Assembly: GCA_019279435.1 (NCBI GenBank)
Contig: JAAALK010000287.1
Coordinates: 15,252,162 to 15,316,161 of the forward strand
Direction: 5' to 3'
From: Zizania palustris
Lineage: Eukaryota > Streptophyta > Magnoliopsida > Poales > Poaceae
DNA: 64,000 bases
How positions within the stretch are numbered: the stretch's first letter is position 1; each line of letters starts with the position of its first letter. Under the pieces are notes generated by a model. The model was not told the origin of the DNA. It worked only from the letters and a program-made list of their open reading frames with translations, and did no database searches. Positions 24,732-36,764 of this stretch are shown here, one piece after another. A program made the translations under genes and the position numbers.

Positions 24732-25557
24732 CATCTGCTCGTAAGTAGGAAAGCAGAAGGAATCATTTGGTTCTAGACCAAAACGCGGCTCAAAGTGTGG
24801 TCCTCTGTTCTACCTAAAATCACGGCCACGAGGTCCAAAACCGTATCCAAAACGACCTGGAGCTCTGCTGGAACGAAAACCACCCTCCAGAGCACGGTCA
24901 TGAAAGGCGTCTCCTCTACCACCACCTACACGTTGTGGCCTAGCCTCTAGCCTCTCTCCACGTCGAGGGACTCTCTGTCTACCACCCTGCTGGTAGAACT
25001 GCTCCTACCCACTTCGAGCTCTCTCTGCTCTCTCAACCCGCTTCCTCCTGAAGCAAAACTCCTCAAGATGCCCGTCTCTCTGACAAAACTCACAGTGATA
25101 GGTAGGCTTCTTGGAATGTGGTTGAGGCTTGGGATTCTTAGGCTTGGTGGTGTTGGGTGTAGAATCTTTGGTGTGTGAGGGTCCAGGTAAAGAGTCAAGA
25201 GAAGTGTGGAAAGGTTTAGGCTTTGGGACCCAGATCAGCTTCTTGGGTGGAGCTTTAGGTTGTTCTTGGAACACTCCATCCTTGGGCTGACTAACCTGAA
25301 AAGACTCGGTGGACTGAGTCTTGGGATATCTCTATTCAGGAGTCATCTTACTCCACTCCACTGCTCGGCTAACGGCACTCTCAAAATCAGCCTTGCTATA
25401 GGTGTAACCTACCCCAAACCCATCCTACCTCTTGAACTGTTGGATCATCATGCCAAGTTGTGGCTCTCTGGCACTAATCCAACTCAAGATCCGACGGAGG
25501 TAAAAGTTCTCGTTCTGAATATCAGCTAGCTCCTCTCTCAAGGAAGCTAGTACCTCC
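24732..25557 (-). pseudogene. gag: gag of Copia B, C-terminal third (continues at 11523-11586)
   Basis: Homologous to 32090-32930 of element D. It includes the second zinc knuckle (CEFCQRDGHLEEFC, near 25060-25100), followed by an arginine/glycine-rich region. Stops and frameshifts are present. The Gypsy insertion separates it from the last codons of gag at 11523-11586, which end in TGA at 11525-11523; the insertion of Copia D at 25563 separates it from the N-terminal part at 36765-38617. Confidence 0.85.
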
Positions 25558-25562
25558 ACCTG

Positions 25563-27480
25563 TGTAGGACCGAAAGTAGCGACCAGAGGGGGGGGTGAAT
25601 GGGCGCCTAAAAATTCTTTCGAATCAATGGCCTTCTCCCAATACCCAACACACCTCTAAAGACTAAACAGCAAAGAATGAACAGATAGCCTAAGTCTAAA
25701 GGTATCTAGCCTAGAAGCAACTGTTGATCAATAGAGAAGTGCCAATGTAGTGCTAATAGACAGATAAACAGAGTACACGAGACAAGACAAGATAAACTTC
25801 TCAGTAAAGCAATCTAAGTGCACTAAGAATGAAAAGAGAAGTTGCTGTTCAAATTTGTCTCCTGTTCGGAACTTGGCGAAGCCTGCTTCGCCGGTCGAGG
25901 TCTGCTTCGGAGGTCGAAGCCTGCGTCGCTGGTCGAAGCCTGCTTCGGAGATGGTTGTCGAAGACGAGCGAAGGTTCACGGATACGTGCCGACGGTTAGA
26001 TTGGTCTAGCCTAGCTCAAGTGAAAAGTGTGAAGTATGCTTCGAAGCAACGTACGAGAGTAACGAAGCTTGCTTTGAACAAATTACTTCGAAGCACAACC
26101 TTCGAACAGAGCTTCGAACACAACGCACAGAAAAACAACCTTCGAAAGCTAGACGAAGCCCGACACACGGTAGAAAGACCAACACGAAGCCTACACTCTA
26201 CCTTCAAACAGACTAACTTCAAACGAACACATTTAGACCTTCGAAACAGACAGCTGCAAACTCTGAGCGAAGTCTATCAGAGAGACTAGCTTCGAAGCTA
26301 ACTTTGAAGCCTGTTGAAGTATTAACTTCGAACAGCTCAAGACTGAGAATACCTTCGCATAGACTAACGAAGTATGTGAAGCTGACAAAGTGCAAAGAAC
26401 GAAGTTGAAGTCCAAATGAAGCCTTCGAGGATGTCAGATCGAAGCCTGCCTCACGGAGCTGAGGGACTTCGAACAGAGAGAAGGGGTTTCACCAGAAACA
26501 GCCAGAAAAGGTGTTCACCCCTATCTGCTCCGATCAAAAAGCTACGCAGAAAAAGCAGAGCCTGACTACTAGTGTACTGTTGCTACAGTGTAGTAGTACT
26601 ACTTGCAACCAGTATGAACTAGTACTCCTCACGTGAAGAACAGAAGCATCCAGAGACACCTTCTCAGGAATAAAATCAATATCACACAAACGAACTGAAG
26701 CTTCTGAATCAGAGAAATCAATGCACGCACTTCAACAAGAACAGAAGATTCAATCTAACTGGAATAGAGTAAATGCAAGCCAAAATGCAATGAACAAGCA
26801 CCTGGCGGCGCACAGTAGGAGAGAGAACCGTGGGAGACAAAATGACCCAATGGATTAAAAAGTGAATTCTAGAAGGGGTAGTCCAACCCTAGGGATTGGG
26901 GCCCTATTTATAGGCTGCCCAATGACCTAGAATATTCCACCAACCCCTTAGGGTTTTTTACAGACGCTAAAATAAAGGAAAAGACTCAACTGCCCTTAGG
27001 ATTTTTTACAGACTCGACTGACTGACTGTGGGCCTAGAGATACAAATGACTTATCCGGAAGCTCAGCTTTCGTAACGACTACGGCTTCTTTTCTGGACAG
27101 TCAGATACAAGATCGACGGTTGTCAGTTTTGTGCCAAAACTAATAAAGCCTCCACCGAATTTTCACCAGGTACCCGGATTGGGCCGGCCCGACACCGTAG
27201 CTCTCTCAGCCCGGCAATCGCTCACCGCCCGTGTACCTGAGTCAATCCTGGTCAACAGCCTAGTGGGTCTTCTGCTGCTTCTGGCCCATGTACCTAGATT
27301 GGGCCAACCCAACTTCGTAGCCTCCTCTGCCCGACAGTCGCTCGCTGCCCGTGTACCTGAGTCACACGCGGCCCATGAAACAGTAGATCTCCTCTCTTCT
27401 TCTGTCCTCTTTGACTATCATTGACAATGACTCATCTCTTCTGGAGCTATGAGGCCCACGCTATTCAGCATGGCTCCTCA
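25563..27480 (-). repeat. 3' LTR of Copia D, 1918 bp
   Basis: Plus strand reads TGTAGGACC to GGCTCCTCA. The minus-strand TATA box CTATAAATAG lies at 26904-26913. From about 25870 to 26470 the sequence is crowded with TTCGAA palindromes; by orientation this lies downstream of the TATA box, in the transcribed part of the LTR. Confidence 0.95.
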
Positions 27481-27491
27481 ATCTCCCCCTT
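27481..27491 (-). other. Polypurine tract of Copia D
   Basis: Minus strand AAGGGGGAGAT abutting the LTR start TGAGGAGCC; identical arrangement to element A. Confidence 0.85.
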
Positions 27492-28831
27492 GATGAGTGC
27501 ATTGTCAACACACCTCTTCTTCAGCTCTTCAGCACCTGTGAACAAATGTGGAAACACGAAAACAAAGCACAAGAAAACAAAGAAGAAGAAAATAAGGTAA
27601 AAGTTTAACCCTAATGACCAAAAGCTGAACAAAAGCAAGAAGCGGTCATTATGGTTAACCAGAATGTAAAAGGCTCAAAATGAGTGCGATTTCAGAACAA
27701 CAAGGATATCAGCAGAGTAAGAAACAAGCGAGAGCGAAACAAAAAACTCCCCCTTAAACTCTGATCCCAAATTTTCTCCCCCTTGTTGACAAGTGAACTC
27801 ATCAAGCACTCAAAAGAGACACAGACTCCCCCTGAACTGCAACTTCCCCTCAAAATATGCAATGAATGTAACTGGAGTGCAGGTGGAGTGAATAAAGCAT
27901 GCTTCTCAGATATGATTGACTGCAATTACAACATCTAACAAGTAGAGCAAAAGACATATTGTCTAAGACACATGGCATGATCAGTGCAACAGATGATATC
28001 TAAAGAAAGTCATTAGCACGCATTTTTCAGGTTTTGCAAACAAAAGCATCACCACATTTTCCAGTTAACAAGCAAGGTAAAGCATGAGATGCAAAAACTA
28101 ACTGATATCTACCAAGATAAGCATTTTCCAAAACAAAGTGCTCCAGCAAAACTTGTTATCATTTCAATTTTCATGCTTTTTCTTTTCTCTTTTCCATTTA
28201 TGCCAGGGGTTATTTGCATGTCAAACCTTATGCTAACCGACCAAGTCAAGCCTAGGCCAGATCTGGACCATCAAAAGCTTAAGACATTGGTCTTGGCATA
28301 CACTACATTGTCCTAGTTCATACCAAAGTGCTATGGTATGCAGTCCAGAACAATGCAATGCGACAAAGCAAACCCACTTGGATCTTTTCAACTCAAGCAT
28401 AAAAAGGCATGGAATTTTCATTGATTTTTGATTTTTTTTATCATTTTTATAGCACATTTTCCATGTTAAAGCATAAAGATGTCCAAGTTGCATATCTGCA
28501 TCTATGTGAGGAACTAGCTACAGGGCATGTAACAGATAGCAAAAGCATTCAGCCTACACATGCTAGTTACCAGAAGCAATGGTGATCATTTTTTCAAGTT
28601 TAAAGCATAAAAGCCATGCATATGACAAATATCAGACATATCAAGTGAACTGAACCAAAGCATGATCATTGACAAGTAATCAAAAGCATGTACCAGCTAG
28701 ACTAAGTAAAGCAGTTCAATCATATAACAGAAGCAGGCTCAGAGGTGTGATATGTGAATATGCAAGATATGAACACACACAAAAAGACTCAAGAGAAGAG
28801 TAAAGAAGAAGAAAAACTGACGCAAAATATC
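27492..28831 (-). other. Noncoding 3' spacer of Copia D
   Basis: Homologous to 1904-3217, with the same series of extra G-rich purine tracts on the minus strand (near 27750, 27778, 27825 and 27845). No gene is supported. Confidence 0.7.
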
Positions 28832-31800
28832 CTAGAAAGGATACACAACACCCAAATCCCCTCGTAAACGCTCAAAGGTGGACTGATCTAGGGGTTTGGT
28901 GAAAATGTCAGCCAACTGATGATGGGTATCAACATGAACAAGGTCAATGACACCTTTCTCATATTGATCCCTCAGAAAGTGAAAGCGCACATCAGTGTGT
29001 TTGGTTTTTGAATGGAGACAAGGGTTTTTCCCTACACTAATAGCACTGGTGCTATCGCAAAACAATGGAACTCTAGTAGGAAAAAACAACCCAAAATCTC
29101 GCAGAGTGGAAATCATCCAAACCAACTGTGAGCAGCAGCTAGCAGCAACTACATACTCAGCCTCAGTGGTCGAAAGAGCAACTCCAGATTGCTTTCGAGA
29201 AGACCAAGAAACAAGGGAAGAACCGAGAAATTGGCAGGTACTGGAAGTCGACTTGCGATCCAACTGGCACCCACCAAAGTTGGCGTCCGAAAAGCCAGAT
29301 AAATCGAGAGATGATGAAGCTGAATAGTAAAGACCAAGATCGGGTGCATAAGTAAGATACCTGAATATGCGCTTGACAGCCTGCCGATGAGACGCGCGAG
29401 GTGAAGACTGGAAGCGCGCGCACAGTTCCACGGCGAACTGAATGTCCGGTCTGGTCGCCGTCAAGTATAGTAGCGAACCGATCATCCCTCGAAACTCCAT
29501 TTCGTTGACCTTGACGCCACTCTCATCCTTGTCCAGCCCCCAGAAGTGCCCATCGGGGTCATCTGCGGCTTCAATTCACCACCAAAGTCGAATTTCTTAA
29601 GCATATCGCGAGTGTACTTACCTTGGTGGATGAAGGTGTCGTCCTTGGTCTGCTTGATCTGGAGCCCTAAGAAATACTTAAGCTCACCCATGAGGCTCAT
29701 CTCAAACTCGTTGTGCATCTGCTCAAAAAACTTGGACACAAGAGAATCAGTAGTACCGCCAAAGATAATATCGTCCACGTAAATCTGAGCGACTAAGAAA
29801 TCTGAAGCAACTCTGAGCAAGAAAAGAGTCTTATCCACAGAACCCATCACAAAGCCCTTCCCCAACAAAAATTGCTTCAACCGGTCATACCAAGCCCTGG
29901 GGGCTTGCTTCAACCCGTATAAAGTTTTTTGCAACTTAAAAACATGTCGAGGAAACTTAGGGTTCTCAAAACCGGGGGGTTGCCTAACATAAACTTCCTC
30001 CTCTATGAACCCGTTCAGAAAAGCACTCTTAACATCCATTTGAAAAAGCTTAAAACCCTTCGAAGCGGCAAAAGCTAAGAGAATGCGAATGGACTCAAGA
30101 CGGGCAACAGGGGCGAAAGTTTCTTCAAAATCAATACCTTCTTTCCAGCAAAAACCCTGGGCAACTAATCGAGCCTTGTTGCGCACCACAACCCCATCTT
30201 CACCTTGTTTGTTCTTGAACACCCACTTGGTGCCTATGGGGTTGCATCCTGGTGGCGGCTCAACTAGTGTCCAAACCCGATTGCGGACAAAGTTCTCAAG
30301 CTCTTCTTGCATAGCATTAATCCAATTAGAATCAGAAAGAGCATGAGAAACATCTCTGGGCTAAAAAGATGCAACAAAAGCAGATTCAGCAAACACAGCA
30401 AGAGAGTTACCAGATGAACGCAAAGTTCTTTCAGTCAAATCACCGATGATGAGCTCTGAGGGGTGATCACACTGAACTGCTCGGGTTCCTTGGTGATATG
30501 AAGTCACCTCACCGGAGTCAGCAGCAGGCACCTCTGGACTCGACTGTGGGGGCTCGATCGAAGTGGAAGAAGTGATCAGAGGTCCGCCCTCATCCTCAGT
30601 CGAAGTCTCAGAAGGTGTGGGCTCTACGGGGGGTGCAGAAGGCCCACCCTCATCAACAGCTGGAGTATCCTAATCTTCCTCGAAGATGGACTCTCCGAGC
30701 TCACCATCATCAGAAGGCTCAATAGAAGGAGTCAAAGAAGGCAAGGACTCATCAAAAGAAACCTCACAAGTCTCGACAAGCAGCTGGGTTTCAAGGTTCC
30801 AAACACGGAAGCCTCGAGAATGCAAAGCGTATCCAAGAAAAACACCATCCCAGCAACGAGACTCAAATTTGTCCAAATGCCCTCCCTTCTTGAGCACAAA
30901 GCACTTGCAGCCAAACGCTCGCAAGTGGCTCACCTTGGGCTGTCTGCCAAACCGCAACTCATATGATGTCTTACCAAGGTAAGCTCTAAGAAAAATGTGG
31001 TTGGCAAGATAGCAAGCCGTGTTCATGGCTTCAGCCCAAAAACGCCTAGGAGTCCTGTGCTCATCGAGCATCATCCTGGCCATCTCGACTAGCGTGCGGT
31101 TCTTTCGTTCCACAACGTCGTTCTGTGGGGGAGTGTAAGGAGCAGAAAACTGATGGTCAAGACCCTAATCACTACAGAAGCTGACGAACTGAGAGTTCTT
31201 GAACTCAGAGCCGTTGTTGGAGCGAATTGCTCGCATCCGACCATTGTTCTCATTCTTCAGCTTCAAAATCAGGTCATAAACAAAATGAAAAGTTTCATCC
31301 TTAGACTCCAAAAAGAAAACCCACGAGAAACGAGAAAAGTCGTCAACAATGACAAGCGTGTACCACTTCCCACCGACTGAACGTACCCGAGCTGGACCAA
31401 CAGTGTCCAAATGTAATAGCTAGCCCGGATACGAAGTCATCACCTGAGTCACAGGTGAGTGAGAAGCAGCAACCATTTTCCCATGATGACAGAGATGGCA
31501 AACTAGATCCTTCTCCATCTTAAGCTTGGGCAATCCTCGGATGAGGTCCATAGAGCTCAACCTGACTAGCAGATCAAAAATCAAATGACCTAACCTCCTA
31601 TGCCATTTCCAGAGCTCAGAGGAGGATCCAGCAATCAAACAGCGAGAAGGGCCAAAAGAGCTACTGAAGTCAATTCGAAAAACTTTACCAAATGGTAAAA
31701 TCTGGCAAATCAAAGACCCTCTAGAATCAAACACAGAAGAATTGCCCTTCTTAAAACGCACTTCCAAACAATCCTCAAGAAGTTGCGAAACAGAAATCAA

Positions 31801-32025
31801 ATTAAAGTTCAAATTTTTAACCAAAGCAACATTCTTCAAAGAGAAATGATCTGAAATGTGAATTGAGCCAATGCCACTTACTTTCCCTTGACCACTGTTC
31901 CCGAATGTGATGTACTCTTTGGAGCTCGGGGGAGTGAGACTGGAGAACCATCTACGATGTCCCGTCATGTGACGAGAGCACCCTGAGTCCATGATCCAAA
32001 CATCCTCCAGTCCCCGATCCTGCAC
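28832..32025 (-). pseudogene. pol: Copia pol of element D, four stops and one frameshift
   Basis: Complete domain order: protease (DSGCSRHMTG, near 31990), integrase zinc finger (WHRRLGHLIF) and DDE core (VIVDDFSRF, then SNNGSEF where A has SDNGSEF, then VERKNRT), reverse transcriptase (MDVKSAFLNG, YVDDIIFGG near 29785) and RNase H (STTEAEYVVA). In-frame stops lie at 31420, 31165, 30670 and 30361, and a frameshift lies near 29540 in the stretch before RNase H. The second catalytic aspartate of integrase appears changed to asparagine. The copy is inactive by several independent lesions. Confidence 0.93.
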
Positions 32026-32027
32026 AA

Positions 32028-34778
32028 TCAGTGGCTGTAAGTGGGAGCAAATGGTCTGGCACCAGGTTTAGCAAAAGTGCTAAACCAGTGTCGAGCCATC
32101 TGCTCAAAAGACGAAAAGCAGAAATCATCATGAGAGTTCAGACCAAAACGCGACTCAAAGCGCGGTCCTTGGTTCTGCCTAAACCCTCGGCCACGAGGTC
32201 CAGGACCGTAGCCAAAATGGCTTGGAGCTCTGCCGGAACGACCACCACCAACTGGAGCACGGGCAAGAAAGTCGTCTCCTCTACCACCTCCTACACGATG
32301 CGGCCTGTCCTCCAGCCTCTCCCCGCGTCGAGGAACACACAGTCTACCACCCTGCTGGTAAAACTGCTCCTGACCACCACGAGCTCTCTCTGCTCTCTCA
32401 ACCCGCTTCCTCCTGAAGCAAAACTCCGCAAGATGCCCGTCTCTCTGGCAATACTCACAATGATAGGTGGGCTTCTTGGGATGTGGTTGAGGTTTAGGGT
32501 TCTTGGGCTTGGTGGTGTTAGGTGTTGTCTTCTTTGGTTGAGAGGGTCCAGGAAGAGAGTCTAGAGAGGTGTGGAGGTGTTTGAGCTTTGGAACCCAGAT
32601 AGGTTTCTTGGGTGGAGCTTTGGGTGGTTCATGAATTACTCCATCCTTGGGCTGACAAGCCTGGGAAGACTCAGTGGAGTGAGTCTTGGGGTATCTCTGC
32701 TCAGGAGTCATTTTACTCCACTCCACTGCTCGGCTAATGGCACTCTCAAAGTCAGCCTTGGTGTAGGTGTAACCTACCCCAAACCCATCCTGCCTCTTGA
32801 ACTGCTGGGTCATTGTGCCGAGCTGTGGCTCTCTGGCACTGATCCAACTCAGGATAGAACGGAGGTAAAAGTTCTCATTCTGAGAATCAGCTAGCTCCTC
32901 TCTCAAGGAAGCTAGAACCTCCACCTGAGATAAGCAGGTCTCACACTCACTCTCAACTTGGACAGACTTTTCAGCTTTCAGCTTGATCAATTCAAATCTA
33001 AGAGACAGGCAGTTCTCACAGACAGTGGATGGAACTGACAATGTCTCAAGCTCTAGCCTAGTCTGCGCAAGATCAGCTCTCAACCTCTCCAAATCACCCA
33101 AATTCTCATCGCCCTTGGATTTCAGCTCAGCTAAGGCAGCTAGATGAGATGGGCAATCAACACAGGGTGCGACGACAGTGGCTTGAGCATCTTTCAGCTC
33201 CAGCTGAGCGCTTTCAAGCTCAGTGGCCAAAGCGTCCCTCTCATCAACCCTTTCTGTGTACTTGGACCTCAAAGTCGACAAGTCACACAGAAGCACCTCA
33301 CACTTCGAGCACTCACTGCTATCACCCAAGAAAGGGGAAGAAGATAGACTCTCAATTCTGCCATTGGCTATGGCAAGCTCACTCTCTAACTCATCTATCC
33401 TCTTCTTGGCCCCCCTAAGCAGTTTTTCCCGATACTTTAACTCCTGACGATTGCTCTCAAGTAAATCAACAATTTCACGCTCATAAGATGATACCTTTTC
33501 GTTGTCGTCGTCGGAGTCATCGGAGGAGCTCTTTTCTTCCCTATCCCCAAGAGCCATTGAACAGAAGCTCTTGCGGGATCTTCGGCGCTGGTGTGAGCGG
33601 CTCTTCGATTTGTCCCCGAAAGCCATGAAGCAGAGGCTCACCGGATCGTCCTTGTCCTTCCCCTTCTTGATGACGATCTCCTCATCGCTTGAGCTCGATG
33701 AAGAGGAAGAAGACGTGGACCGCTTGGAGTAGCTTTTCTCCATCTCGGCGAAGAAGGCCTTGTCGCGCTTCTTGTTCTCTCGCCAGTAGTCCTTCAGGGC
33801 CTTCTTGAAGAATCTGGTCTTCGGCTTGCCCTTGTTGAAGGAAGAGCTGTCGTGCTTGCTGGAGTCATGGAAGCCACCACCGCTGCCTTTCTTGTGACCA
33901 TTGCGCTTGGGGAAGTCGGCGATGAAGTGTCTTGGATCACCACACTCAAAGCACCCGAATTTTGTGTCGTGTCTCTTGAACATTCTCTTGTCATAGACAC
34001 GACGCACCCGGTTGTTAAAAAGACACAAATCATCATCTCCCAACAACTCAAGCTGGTCCTCAGTGATAGACATCAAAGAGAACCCAGCACAGCTCATAGA
34101 AGAGGGATCAACAGAAGGTGTAGCAAGGGCCAGAGATTTCGATCCAGAACCAGTGAGATTTGATCTCAGCTGGAGATCAACCTCAGTAGCCTTTAGCTTG
34201 CTAAACAACTAAGAAATGGTCAAGGTATCATAAGAAGTACTCTTAATGATAGAAGATACCTTGATCTCTCAGATCTTTGGGTCCAAGGTATGGAGAACCT
34301 TGAGCGCCTGCTCGTGATCTGAGACTAACTGAGCACCCTCAGCCTTGTTGTCCCGAAGCTTGTTTATGATCGACTGAAAATGACCAAACAATGCTTCAAC
34401 AGATTCACCCGGCTTCTGTGTGAAATTTTCATATTCACACCGGTAGGTCTGATAGAGCCGAGCCTTGACCTGGGCCGTTCCCTCATGGTGTGTCTTGAGG
34501 GTAGCCCAGATCTCTCTCGCAGTGGAGAGATGACTCACATGCTCAAACTCAGTGGGACCTAAACCAGAAAAGAGAATGTTCACAGCCTTACTGTTGCTCA
34601 GATGCTGGGCAATGATACCAGCAGTACCATGCTCAGCGACTGGCAAAATGACAAACGAGGTGTGAACACAAATGTCCCATATGTCCAAGCCCTCGCTCAT
34701 GAGATAGGCTCACATGCGAGTCTTCCAATAGTTATAGCCATAAGCTTCCAAGGACGGAACCTTGCCAGGAGACGTCAT
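32028..34778 (-). pseudogene. gag: Copia gag of element D, three stops
   Basis: Long SIRE-type gag of about 916 codons starting MTSPGKVPSLEAYGYNYW at 34778. It shows the UBN2-like gag core (34700-34220), a first zinc knuckle CFECGDPRHFIADF that has lost its last cysteine, a serine- and lysine-rich stretch, a long predicted coiled coil (about 33500-32900, heptad-like LESNRQELKYREKLL and following), a second zinc knuckle CEYCQRDGHLAEFC and an RG-rich tail. In-frame stops lie at 34712-34710, 34271-34269 and 34211-34209. It ends at TGA 32030-32028, where the pol frame overlaps by -1. Gag forms the particle that packages element RNA in the cytoplasm. Confidence 0.9.
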
Positions 34779-34829
34779 GGTCACTACTGGGGTTTAGAAC
34801 CGGTTAAGGTATGGAAAAACCCTAACCAA

Positions 34830-34841
34830 GCTCTGATACCA
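34830..34841 (-). other. Primer binding site of Copia D
   Basis: Minus strand TGGTATCAGAGC, complementary to initiator methionine tRNA, 2 nt inside the 5' LTR boundary at 34844. Confidence 0.9.
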
Positions 34842-34843
34842 CT

Positions 34844-36759
34844 TGTAGGACCGAAAGTAGCGACCAGAGGGGGGTGAATGGGCGCCTAAAAATTCTTTCG
34901 AATCAATGGCCTTCTCCCAATACCCAACACACCTCTAAAGACTAAACATCAAAGAATGAACAGATAGCCTAAGTCTAAAGGTATCTAGCCTAGAAGCAAC
35001 TGTTGATCAACAGAGAAGTGCCAATGTAGTGCTAATAGACAGATAAACAGAGTACACGAGACAAGACAAGATAAACTTCTTAGTAAAGCAATCTAAGTGC
35101 ACTAAGAATGAAAAGAGAAGTTACTGTTCAAATCTGTCTCCTGTTCGGAACTTGGCGAAGCTTGCTTCGCCGGTCGAGGTCTGCTTCAGAGGTCGAAGCC
35201 TGCTTCGCTGGTCAAAGCATGCTTCGGAGATGGTTGTCGAAGACGAGAGAAGGTTCACGGATACGTGCCGACGGTTAGATTGGTCTAGCCTAGCTCAAGT
35301 GAAAAGTGTGAAGTATGCTTCGAAGCAACGTACGAGAGTAACGAAGCTTGCTTTGAACAAAGTACTTCGAAGCACAACCTTCGAACAGAGCTTCGAACAC
35401 AACGCACAGAAAAACAACCTTCGAAAGCTAGACGAAGCCCGACACACGGTAGAAAGACCAACACGAAGCCTACACTCTACCTTCGAACAAACTAACTTCA
35501 AACGAACACATTTAGACCTTCGAAACAGACAGCTGCAAACTCTGAGTGAAGTCTATCAGAGAGACTAGCTTCGAAGCTAACTTCGAAGCCTGTCGAAGTA
35601 TTAACTTCGAACAGCTCAAGACTGAGAATACCTTCGCACAGACTGACGAAGTATGTGAAGCTGACAGAGTGCAAAGAATGAAGTTGAAGTCCAATCGAAG
35701 CCTTTGAGGATGTCAGATCAAAGCCTGCCTCACGGAGCTGAGGGACTTCGAACAGAGAGAAGGGGCTTCGCCAGAAACAGCCAGAAAAGGTGTTCACCCC
35801 TGTCTGCTCCGATCAAAAAGCTACGCAGAAAAAGCAGAGCCTGACTACTAGTGTACTGTTGCTACAGTGTAGTAGTACTACTTGCAACCAGTATGAACTA
35901 GTACTCCTCACGTGAAGAACAGAAGCATCCAGAGACACCTTCTCAGGAATAAAATCAATATCACACAAACGAACCGAAGCTTCTGAATCAGAGAAATCAA
36001 TGCACGCACTTCAACAAGAACAGAAGATTCAATCTAACTGGAATAGAGTAAATGCAAGCCAAAATGCAATGAACAAGCACCTGGCGGCGCACAGCAGGAG
36101 AGAGAACCATGGGAGACAAAATGACCCAATGGATTAAAAAGTGAATTCTAGAAGGGGTAGTCCAACCCTAGGGATTGGGGCCCTATTTATAGGCTTCCCA
36201 ATGACCTAGAATATTCCACCAGCCCCTTAGGGTTTTTTACAGACGCTAAAATAAAGGAAAAGACTCAACTGCCCTTAGAATTTTTTATAGACTCGACTGA
36301 CTGACTGTGGGCCTAGAGATACAGATGACTTATCCGGAAGCTCAGGTTTCGTAGCGACTACGGCTTCTCTTCTGGATAGTCGGATACAAGATCGACGGTT
36401 GTCAGTTTTGCGCCAAAACTGACAAAGCCTCCACCGACTTTGCACCAGGTACCCGGATTAGGCCGGCCCGACTCCGCAGCTCTCTCAGCCCGACAATCGC
36501 TCACCGCCTGTGTACCTGACTCAATCCTGGTCAACAGCCCAGTGGGTCTTCTGCTGCTTCTGGCCCATGTACCCAGATTGGGCCAACCCGACTTCGCAGC
36601 CTCCTCTGCCCGACAGTCGCTCGCTGCCCGTGTACCTGAGTCACACGCGGCCCATGAAACAGTAGATCTCCTCTCTTCTTCTGTCCTCTTTGACTATCGT
36701 TGACAATGACTCATCACTTCTGGATCCATGAGGCCCACGCTATTCAGCATGGCTCCTCA
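34844..36759 (-). repeat. 5' LTR of Copia D, 1916 bp
   Basis: Near-identical partner of 25563-27480, with the minus-strand TATA box at 36183-36192. Ends GGCTCCTCA followed by target duplication ACCTG. Confidence 0.95.
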
Positions 36760-36764
36760 ACCTG

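Larger units (their letters stand above)
25563..36759 (-). mobile_element. Copia (SIRE-type) element D, complete structure, inactive
   Basis: Full-length element on the minus strand with both LTRs (25563-27480 and 34844-36759), primer site, gag, pol, spacer and polypurine tract. Target duplication ACCTG lies at 25558-25562 and 36760-36764, inside gag of Copia B. Over the first 450 bp of the LTR pair I counted about 11 differences, about 2 to 2.5 percent, so insertion is fairly recent on a retrotransposon scale. Gag has three in-frame stops and pol has four plus a frameshift. Confidence 0.95.
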
